Source: Cytophagaceae bacterium (lineage in GTDB: Bacteria > Bacteroidota > Bacteroidia > Cytophagales > Spirosomataceae). From it: a DNA stretch of 46,949 nucleotides. Position numbers and translations under genes: made by a program. A model generated the notes under the pieces. That model was not told the origin of the DNA. It did no database searches and worked only from the letters and a program-made list of their open reading frames with translations. Positions 40,150 to 46,949 of this stretch are shown one piece after another. Position 1 is the stretch's first letter. The number at the start of each line of letters is the position of its first letter. The stretch lies in NCBI GenBank assembly GCA_947452215.1, contig CANGCD010000003.1, positions 1-46,949 of the forward strand, given 5' to 3'.

Positions 40150-40917
40150 ATGTCAGTTGCACACACTGCCCCTGCTGTACCCGAAAACCTTTCATGGTCG
40201 GGTGGATCAGAACCTTTAAAAGCGAGTTACGGAAAATTAATGATGTGGTTTTTCCTCCTATCAGACACATTTACGTTCTCTGCCCTATTGATCACTTACG
40301 GAATGATCCGTTTCAGCCAACCCGCTTGGCTCGGAACACCTGATACGTTCTATTTTGCAACGACGCACTGGCCTATCCCTGAGAAGGTATTTGAAGCCGT
40401 TCCATTTTTACATGGAATGTCATTGCCTTTAGTATTCGTAGGTATCATGACCTTTATTTTGATCGCATCTTCGGTAACGATGGTTTTAGCTGTAGAAGCA
40501 GGACACCGTGGTGACCGCAAGGACGTTGAGAAGTGGATGTTATGGACAATCGTTGGGGGCTTTACATTCTTAGGTTCTCAAGCTTGGGAGTGGACACACT
40601 TTATCCATGGCCCAGAAGATTTATCATTAGCTGCGAAGCAATTAGTTGATGGTGTTATTTCGCCAATTGAAGGAGCCAACTTAGTTCGTAACCCATATGG
40701 CCCTCCTGCATTTGCGGATTTATTCTTCTTTATTACAGGATTCCATGGAACACACGTATTCTCAGGAGTTATCTTGAATGTATTAATTTTCTTTAATGCT
40801 GCTACAGGCGTATATGAGCGCAGAGGACATTATGAAATGGTTGAGAAAGTAGGTCTTTACTGGCACTTTGTTGACTTGGTTTGGGTATTCGTATTTACCT
40901 TCTTCTATTTAGTATAA
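40150..40917 (+). CDS. coxC: Cytochrome c oxidase subunit III
   Basis: YGKLMMWFFLLSDTFTFSALLITYGMIR; FFITGFHGTHVFSGVILN; GLYWHFVDLVWVFVFTFFYLV. Confidence 0.93.
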   Translation: MSVAHTAPAVPENLSWSGGSEPLKASYGKLMMWFFLLSDTFTFSALLITYGMIRFSQPAWLGTPDTFYFATTHWPIPEKVFEAVPFLHGMSLPLVFVGIMTFILIASSVTMVLAVEAGHRGDRKDVEKWMLWTIVGGFTFLGSQAWEWTHFIHGPEDLSLAAKQLVDGVISPIEGANLVRNPYGPPAFADLFFFITGFHGTHVFSGVILNVLIFFNAATGVYERRGHYEMVEKVGLYWHFVDLVWVFVFTFFYLV

Positions 40918-40935
40918 TCTTTATTCATTGATATT

Positions 40936-41247
40936 ATGGCTCACGTAGCACACGAAACTTCTGAAAAAGAAATCGCCGCTCCAAACACCGGAGCGATTTG
41001 GAAAACATTTTGGATCCTATTGATCCTAACGGCAATCGAATTCGTTATCGCATTCACGATGCCCTCAAGTACCTTACGCGTTGCCATTTTCTGTGGCATG
41101 ACCATCGTAAAAGCATTTTACATCGTTGGTGAATTCATGCACTTAAAGCATGAAGTGAAATCATTAATTTGGATGATTTTAGTTCCGACAATCTTCGTGG
41201 TTTGGCTTTTGATAGCCTTGATTTACGAAGGCGGTCACATGTATTAG
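40936..41247 (+). CDS. Cytochrome c oxidase subunit IV (prokaryotic COX4-like)
   Basis: IWKTFWILLILTAIEFVIAFTMP...VGEFMHLKHEVKSLIWMILVPTIFVVWLLIALIYEG. Confidence 0.9.
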   Translation: MAHVAHETSEKEIAAPNTGAIWKTFWILLILTAIEFVIAFTMPSSTLRVAIFCGMTIVKAFYIVGEFMHLKHEVKSLIWMILVPTIFVVWLLIALIYEGGHMY

Positions 41248-41272
41248 TAAACCCATTTTCCTTTTAGGAATT

Positions 41273-41992
41273 ATGAATAAGAAGACAGGCATCTTATTAA
41301 TGACATTAATAGTGCCTGTCTTTATCTTTTTAGGGCTAAAGACATTCGGTACAAATCACTACGAATTACCCCGTTTTATTCCCGCAATCGATTCTACGAC
41401 TGGGGAAATTAAAATGGCCAAAAGGATAAATCCACACTGGAATGAATCCGATCTCGATACTGTATTTCAAACAATTCCTGCATTCCAACTGACCGACGAG
41501 AACGGTCAGGTATTTTCTTCACAGAAACTACTAGGGAAAATTTACGTCGCTAATTTCTTCTTTACGCGTTGCGGAACGATTTGTCCCAAAATCACTTCAC
41601 AGGTTAGTCGGGCAACGGACGCATTTATACAAGATAAAAACGTTCATTTCATCTCGATTTCGGTTGACCCGAAATATGATGAACCTAGTAAGCTTTCCGC
41701 TTATGCCAAACGTTTCGAAGCCGATTCAACGCGTTGGACCTTTTTAACAGGGGCAAAAAAAGAAATTTATCCTTTAATCCTCAAGGGCTTCCATGTACCC
41801 TTGGCAGATGCGTCTGAATACGATGCCGCGATTAAAAATCCTGACGAAACATTTATCCATTCTGAACGTTTAGTATTAGTAGATAAAGCTGGAATTATAC
41901 GCGGATTTTACGACGGAACGGATAAGAAAGAGGTGGACAGATTGATTATGGAAATCAAAGTTTTAAAAAGTATTTATACGACAGAAGAATAG
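41273..41992 (+). CDS. SCO1/SenC family copper chaperone
   Basis: YVANFFFTRCGTICPKITSQVSRA; ISISVDPKYDEPSKLSAYAKRF; FIHSERLVLVDKAGIIRGFYDG. Confidence 0.93.
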   Translation: MNKKTGILLMTLIVPVFIFLGLKTFGTNHYELPRFIPAIDSTTGEIKMAKRINPHWNESDLDTVFQTIPAFQLTDENGQVFSSQKLLGKIYVANFFFTRCGTICPKITSQVSRATDAFIQDKNVHFISISVDPKYDEPSKLSAYAKRFEADSTRWTFLTGAKKEIYPLILKGFHVPLADASEYDAAIKNPDETFIHSERLVLVDKAGIIRGFYDGTDKKEVDRLIMEIKVLKSIYTTEE

Positions 41993-41993
41993 T

Positions 41994-42527
41994 ATGTTAA
42001 CATTGACAAAATCACCAAAGAATAATTTAATCATTAATGTGATCTCCATCGCAATCCCGTTAGCGGTTGCGGGGTTACTATCTTTGCCAACTAAATTGCC
42101 TTTAGGAGATTGGACGAAGGTTCTGCCTCATTTTATTGGAATCATTAACAGCACAACGGCCATTACCTTAATCATTGGTTTGATTGCAATCAAGCAAAAG
42201 AATATTGCCGGCCACCGCAAAGCGATGGGAGCAGCAGTATTACAAGGTGCTGTTTTCTTGGTTTTGTATATCCTTTATCATGTGGCGAATGAATCAACGA
42301 AATTTGGTGGGGAAGGACTCATCAAAGGCATTTATTTTTTCTTGCTTGCATCGCACATTATTCTTTCAATTGGTGTTGTACGTCTCGTGCTTATGGCACT
42401 TTACCATGCATTATCAGGGGATATTGAAGCACACAAGAAAACAGTTAAGTGGGCCTACCCTATTTGGTTGTACGTATCGGTTACGGGCGTAATTGTTTAC
42501 CTAATGATTTCTCCATACTATGTATAA
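41994..42527 (+). CDS. DUF420 (CtaM/YozB-like) membrane protein
   Basis: LPHFIGIINSTTAITLIIGLIAIKQKNIAGHRKAMGAAVLQGAVFLVLYILYHVANESTKFGG; LYHALSGDIEAHKKTVKWAYPIWLYVSVTGVIVYLM. Confidence 0.9.
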   Translation: MLTLTKSPKNNLIINVISIAIPLAVAGLLSLPTKLPLGDWTKVLPHFIGIINSTTAITLIIGLIAIKQKNIAGHRKAMGAAVLQGAVFLVLYILYHVANESTKFGGEGLIKGIYFFLLASHIILSIGVVRLVLMALYHALSGDIEAHKKTVKWAYPIWLYVSVTGVIVYLMISPYYV

Positions 42528-42810
42528 GCGTATATTTTTCATAGTTTGCTTATTATTACTCATCCAGCTGGATGTAGATGCACAATGTGCAATGTGTCGG
42601 ACAACGGTAGAAAGTACTGTCTCGAATGGTCGTTCGAATATTGCAACAGGTTTAAACACGGGAATTTTATATTTATTGACAGCGCCCTATTTATTGGTAG
42701 GAGCCGTCGCGTGGCTTTGGTTCAAACAAAGCAAGCAAGAACAACAAGAGCGAATTGCCAAATGGCAATTACGTCAGCGCGTTTCCCAATTGCTCAGAAA
42801 ATCGAATTAA
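42520..42810 (+). CDS. Small membrane protein with CAMCRTTVE motif, uncharacterised
   Basis: Signal peptide MYKRIFFIVCLLLLIQLDVDAQ then CAMCRTTVESTVSNG, one TM helix, basic tail; overlaps the DUF420 gene. Confidence 0.85.
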   Translation: MYKRIFFIVCLLLLIQLDVDAQCAMCRTTVESTVSNGRSNIATGLNTGILYLLTAPYLLVGAVAWLWFKQSKQEQQERIAKWQLRQRVSQLLRKSN

Positions 42811-43616
42811 TCCCAAATCGGGTATTGCGTTAACTTAATCGTTTCGCCAAAGAAAATCTGCGTAGATTTTTCGAATGAATCAGTATAATCCGAAACGAAA
42901 AATTGGCGGGATGAAGTAGCTTGAGAATCTACCAACAAATCTGCATGCGCTAAGATCTGCTGAATAGCGGCCGCAACAATCAAAGACGTGTCAATCACCG
43001 GAATTTTTCCCTGAAAATAGGCATCAATCTGATTCTTAATTAAGGGATAATGCGTGCAGCCCAAAATCAAACCTTCAATATGAGCTAGGTTAGCATGAGC
43101 CAAATACTCCTTAATAATTTGCTCCGAAATATTATTGTTGAAGAATCCTTCCTCGATCATGGGTGCCAGCAACGGAGTAGCTAGGGATTTGATTTGAATG
43201 GCCTTCCCTAACGCTTCAGCTTTGGAAGCATAAATACCCGAGTTGACCGTTTGCTTCGTACCAATCAGTCCAATGGTTTTCTCAGCCCATTTTTGGTCTA
43301 AATAATCAATAACAGGGTCGATGACATTGACCACGATGGCTTTAGTGCCTACATAGGTTTTGACCAAATCGTACGCTGCGGCAGATGCAGAATTGCAAGC
43401 AATGAGGATCAATTTACATTGCTTCTCCATCAGGAAATTACAAATCTTCAAAGAATAGGCCTGAATGGCCGTAGCCGATTTGTCCCCATAAGGCAGATGC
43501 GCCGTATCCCCAAAGTAAATGATATTTTCATGAGGCATTAACTCAGTAATGGCATGGGCGAGCGTTAATCCGCCGATTCCACTATCAAAAATCCCGATGG
43601 GTGCTGCGTTTGGCAT
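42807..43616 (-). CDS. murI: Glutamate racemase
   Basis: Start taken at MPNAAPIGIFDSGIGGLTLAHAI; IIYFGDTAHLPYGDKS; LILIACNSASAAAY; GLILGCTHYPLI. Confidence 0.96.
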   Translation of the reverse strand: MPNAAPIGIFDSGIGGLTLAHAITELMPHENIIYFGDTAHLPYGDKSATAIQAYSLKICNFLMEKQCKLILIACNSASAAAYDLVKTYVGTKAIVVNVIDPVIDYLDQKWAEKTIGLIGTKQTVNSGIYASKAEALGKAIQIKSLATPLLAPMIEEGFFNNNISEQIIKEYLAHANLAHIEGLILGCTHYPLIKNQIDAYFQGKIPVIDTSLIVAAAIQQILAHADLLVDSQATSSRQFFVSDYTDSFEKSTQIFFGETIKLTQYPIWD

Positions 43617-43714
43617 AGAAGTCTTATAGACTGTAAAGAACGGAATTTTGGGTTTCTTTTCAAACCCACGCAACCATTTCTACATTTTAACCATCTTTAC
43701 GTACAATTAACATT

Positions 43715-44272
43715 TTGTCAACTTTGCTAACACATTTACCCTCCGAAAACCTTGAGCAATCATTGGTACAGGCCTGCAAAAAACAGGACCGAAAGGGTCA
43801 GCATGCGACATTTAATCGCTATTCTGGGAAAATGATGGCGGTATGTAGACGGTATTTGGGGAATAGCCCAGATGCAGAAGATGCATTGATGGAAGGGTTT
43901 ATGAAAGTGTTTTCGAAAGTGGGAACCTTTAATGAGGCAGGAAGTTTTGAAGGATGGATTCGACGAATTGTGGTCAATGAGTGTTTGATGAAAATCCGTA
44001 AGCAGGGAGAAATGTTTACAAAAAACATTGACGAAGCATGGGATGTGGGTCAACCCGCTGATGTGTTGATGCAACTTCGAACAGTAGAAATAGAGAATCT
44101 GATTTCAGAATTGCCCCCGGGTTATCGAACGATATTTAATTTATATGCGATAGAAGGCTATTCGCATGACGAAATAGCAAACATGTTAAACATATCAGCC
44201 GGAACCTCGAAATCACAACTATCAAGAGCTCGGATGTTAATTCAGCAAAAAATAAAAATCATTGAATCATGA
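43715..44272 (+). CDS. RNA polymerase sigma-70 family (ECF) factor
   Basis: NSPDAEDALMEGFMKVFSKVGTFNEAGSFEGWIRRIVVNECLMKIRK; LPPGYRTIFNLYAIEGYSHDEIANMLNISAGTSKSQLSRARMLIQQKI. Apparent TTG start. Confidence 0.92.
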   Translation: MSTLLTHLPSENLEQSLVQACKKQDRKGQHATFNRYSGKMMAVCRRYLGNSPDAEDALMEGFMKVFSKVGTFNEAGSFEGWIRRIVVNECLMKIRKQGEMFTKNIDEAWDVGQPADVLMQLRTVEIENLISELPPGYRTIFNLYAIEGYSHDEIANMLNISAGTSKSQLSRARMLIQQKIKIIES

Positions 44273-44994
44273 AAGAGCCAAAAAATACTTCGTGGGAAGC
44301 GCTTGACAAAGCTTGGCAAAAGCAAATTCAAGAATCAAGCGACGAAGTCCCTTCAAAATTGTGGGATGAGCTAGCGGAGCGCTTAGATGAAAAGCCGGCC
44401 GTTCCCTTGTGGACTCGTGTACGATTAAGTCCATGGACTTGGTCGGCGGCGGCCATTTTAGCTATCGTTGTTGGGGTCAATTGGGACAGTAATATGCCGG
44501 TGCAACCGAAAACAACGGCAGAGGCTGAGATTCAACTGCCAAAGTTGAATGAGCCAACAAAAATAGCTGATCTGGCATCAATCGAACCTAGATCTGAGCA
44601 ACATTCAGAACACATCGCTAAGCCCGAACCGAATCAACTATACACACCGGCCGTGGAGCCAGGTGTAGAGGTTCAAGAACCACAACCCCTTGTAGCAAAG
44701 GCAGAGGCAAAACCGGAGCAGCCCGAGGAAGTTTGGGTGCGCATTGACATCAACCCGGTAGAAGAAAACGTAAAGCCAGCGGTGGTTGCTCAACAAGAAC
44801 CCCCCAAATTGGCCAAGAAGAAAACCTTTTTAGGTCGTTTATTGAAACAAGTTAAACAAGTTGCCGCGGGCGAACAGCTGGACTGGCAAGAATTAAAAGA
44901 GGGGAATCGGTCATTGGAAGATGGCATTCACCAAGTAGCGAACACCTATTATCGAACAGAACAAACCGTTAAACAAACATTTCAAATACAATGA
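44269..44994 (+). CDS. Anti-sigma-factor-like single-pass membrane protein
   Basis: ATGA overlap with sigma gene; acidic cytoplasmic N-terminus, one TM (WTWSAAAILAIVVGVNW), disordered periplasmic Pro/Glu-rich region. Confidence 0.6.
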   Translation: MKEPKNTSWEALDKAWQKQIQESSDEVPSKLWDELAERLDEKPAVPLWTRVRLSPWTWSAAAILAIVVGVNWDSNMPVQPKTTAEAEIQLPKLNEPTKIADLASIEPRSEQHSEHIAKPEPNQLYTPAVEPGVEVQEPQPLVAKAEAKPEQPEEVWVRIDINPVEENVKPAVVAQQEPPKLAKKKTFLGRLLKQVKQVAAGEQLDWQELKEGNRSLEDGIHQVANTYYRTEQTVKQTFQIQ

Positions 44995-46229
44995 GAGCAT
45001 TATTAATCATCGTCTTATTGGGCATGACCCAACAGCTTTTCGGAAATTCAAATCCAGACAGCTTATTATTAAAAATTGATAAACGAAACCAAACGATTAT
45101 CGGAGGGAGCCAGGATAAAAACAAAACGCTTCGGGAGGAATTAGATAAGGTATTCCAGAGCAAGGGATTGGTTTTGACGGATAGTTTATGGCAAGTCGTT
45201 CGTGGCGTGATTCGCACAAATACGGAGGGGGATAGCAGCCTATCAGTCCAAATAGGAAATAGCAAAGTGAAAATTGGCGTCATTAAATCGGGGGCAACTT
45301 ATACTGGACCTCAAAAAACCTTTAAAATGACCTATCCCAATGATGATGCCAAGAAGATCAATATTAAAACGGATAGCTTAGGCAAAGCACTAGTTATTCA
45401 TAGCGACGGAAAAGAGGAAGTACGCGTAGGTTGGAATGGGATCCATGTCAAAGACGGCCAAGAAGAAGTGCACGTGGATTGGAATGGCGTGCGTGTAAAA
45501 GAGGCGAATGGCGAAGAAACGAATGTGACCTGGGGCAAGGATTCCCAAAAAGAAAACCAGAAGGATAAGAATAAAGACTTATATAATAGAAAAGGATTTA
45601 ATGTATATATCGGACTTAACGGATTAGCGGGAGATATGCCACAAGTCACTACAATGATTTACCCAAGTCCTTATCTTAATTCGGACAAAGAGCTAAAGCC
45701 ATTAGGATCTCGATTTGTGAGTCTAGATTTTACACATTCCGCTACACTCGCTAGAGGAAAGAAAAGTGCGTTAAAAGTGGGTTATGGATTTTCTTTTGAT
45801 TGGTATAATTTCATGTTTGATCACAATCGGGTCGTAACTAAATCACCATCAGCCACCACATTCCAACCAATATTAGACGCACAAGGAAATGAAATCCAAT
45901 TATCAAAAAATAAACTAACCGTTTCTTACATTACCTTACCAATCGTACCGCATGTAGTATTTAGCAAGCAGTCGGCAGTCCGCATGATCGGTTTAGGAGG
46001 CTATGTGAGTTATCGTTTGGATAGTTGGACGAAAACCATTGAAGAAAAGAATGACAACTTAGCGCGAAACGGGTCGAACTTCAATTTAAACCAGGTGCGC
46101 TACGGGGTAAAAGCCGAACTTGCGTTGCGCCATGTAGGCGAGTTGTTCTTTAATTATGATTTGTCACCCTTATTCCAAAAGGATTTAGGGCCACAATTAA
46201 CGGCATTTAGCTTCGGAATTAAACTATAA
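44991..46229 (+). CDS. Outer-membrane beta-barrel protein with N-terminal WNG-repeat region
   Basis: Signal peptide; EEVRVGWNGIHVKDGQEEVHVDWNGVRVKEANGEETNVTWG repeats; C-terminal alternating strands ending ...QLTAFSFGIKL. Confidence 0.7.
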   Translation: MRALLIIVLLGMTQQLFGNSNPDSLLLKIDKRNQTIIGGSQDKNKTLREELDKVFQSKGLVLTDSLWQVVRGVIRTNTEGDSSLSVQIGNSKVKIGVIKSGATYTGPQKTFKMTYPNDDAKKINIKTDSLGKALVIHSDGKEEVRVGWNGIHVKDGQEEVHVDWNGVRVKEANGEETNVTWGKDSQKENQKDKNKDLYNRKGFNVYIGLNGLAGDMPQVTTMIYPSPYLNSDKELKPLGSRFVSLDFTHSATLARGKKSALKVGYGFSFDWYNFMFDHNRVVTKSPSATTFQPILDAQGNEIQLSKNKLTVSYITLPIVPHVVFSKQSAVRMIGLGGYVSYRLDSWTKTIEEKNDNLARNGSNFNLNQVRYGVKAELALRHVGELFFNYDLSPLFQKDLGPQLTAFSFGIKL

Positions 46230-46261
46230 TTAAAAAATATCACATTTTTTTTGGCGAGAGC

Positions 46262-46292
46262 TTTGCAGAAATCAAAAAAGGAGGTACTTTTG
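46262..46292 (+). promoter_or_regulatory. Predicted tRNA(Tyr-Gly-Thr)-tuf promoter (TTTG-N19-TACTTTTG)
   Basis: TTTG 46262-46265, 19-nt spacer, TACTTTTG 46285-46292. Confidence 0.65.
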
Positions 46293-46332
46293 CGAACTAT
46301 TTCAGCAAAACGTTTCGCTGAAACAAAATGAA

Positions 46333-46415
46333 GGGGATATACCAGAGCGGCCAAATGGGGCAGACTGTAAATCTGCTGGTGAATGCCTACGGTGGTTCGA
46401 ATCCATCTGTCCCCA
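46333..46415 (+). tRNA. tRNA-Tyr (GTA)
   Basis: GGGGATA/TGTCCCC acceptor, anticodon GTA at 46367-46369, long variable arm, GGTTCGAATCC T-arm. Confidence 0.95.
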
Positions 46416-46461
46416 CATTTATTTATTGAATTTAGATTCTTTTTACAGGAGAATCTAGCCA

Positions 46462-46534
46462 GCGGGAGTAGCTCATTTGGTAGAGCGATAGCCTTCCAAG
46501 CTATAGGTGGCGGGTTCGAGCCCCGTCTCCCGCT
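46462..46534 (+). tRNA. tRNA-Gly (TCC)
   Basis: GCGGGAG/CTCCCGC acceptor, anticodon TCC at 46495-46497, GGGTTCGAGCCCC. Confidence 0.96.
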
Positions 46535-46628
46535 CAGAATAAAGATGTTGCTTAGGAGAAAACCGCCTGAGTAATATTTTTATTTAGGGTAGGTCAAAAG
46601 TGACATACCGAAATGGCCGCAAGGTTTT

Positions 46629-46700
<72 letters not shown>

Positions 46701-46776
46701 CTAGGCATGAAGCAAGGCCGAATTTGGATAAGTACAATTTGAAATTTTTTATAACTTAATTAAGAACTAAATAATC

Positions 46777-46949
46777 ATGGCAAAAGAGAATTTTGACCGA
46801 AGTAAACCCCACGTTAACATTGGTACAATTGGCCACGTTGACCACGGTAAAACAACTTTAACAGCTGCTATCACTAAAGTTCTTTCTGAAAAAGGTCTTG
46901 CTGAGAAAAAAGATTTCTCTTCCATTGACTCTGCTCCAGAAGAAAAAGA
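46777..46949 (+). CDS. tuf: Elongation factor Tu, N-terminal fragment (truncated by window edge)
   Basis: [40 protein letters not shown]. Confidence 0.97.
   Translation, partial: MAKENFDRSKPHVNIGTIGHVDHGKTTLTAAITKVLSEKGLAEKKDFSSIDSAPEEK

Noticed and set aside
46535-46628. Small hairpins between tRNA-Gly and tRNA-Thr (e.g. GGTAGGTCA-AAAG-TGACATACC)
   Set aside because: Short tRNA-spacer stem most simply explained as processing/spacer structure; not strong enough to call a separate RNA.

Overview
The window is a chromosomal segment of a Bacteroidetes (probably Cytophagales-like) genome. It is densely coding and mostly housekeeping. No phage, transposase, integrase, CRISPR array or defence locus was seen. 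In order it holds: the mfd 3' end; gldJ-like lipoprotein gene; comF; fusA; acyltransferase; ABC ATPase; two coupled Gfo/Idh/MocA oxidoreductases; rplS; a complete trpEGDCFBA operon on the minus strand; glyoxalase-like gene; purB; sensor kinase; prfA; DUF2520 and HNH genes; M20 amidohydrolase; NAD-dependent epimerase; metallophosphoesterase; tRNA-Cys; an Alternative Complex III operon continuing into cox2/cox1/ctaA/ctaB/two subunit III genes/cox4/SCO1/DUF420; murI; an ECF-sigma/anti-sigma-like/outer-membrane-protein operon; and tRNA-Tyr/Gly/Thr followed by tuf (truncated). The most interesting signal is absent from the ORF track: an apparently complete ribosome-mediated attenuator upstream of trpE. 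It consists of a Bacteroidetes-type promoter, a 13-codon leader peptide MTKATYNKNWWQG with tandem Trp codons, competing hairpins and an intrinsic terminator. Other notable signals are REPIN-like nested inverted repeats at convergent gene ends, period-7 (heptanucleotide) intergenic arrays, an intrinsic terminator inside the cytochrome oxidase cluster just before ctaA, a large hairpin in the first codons of the SCO1 gene, and a recurring TTTG-N17-20-TAnnTTTG promoter pattern. All calls come from reading the sequence and family knowledge; no search or folding program was run.
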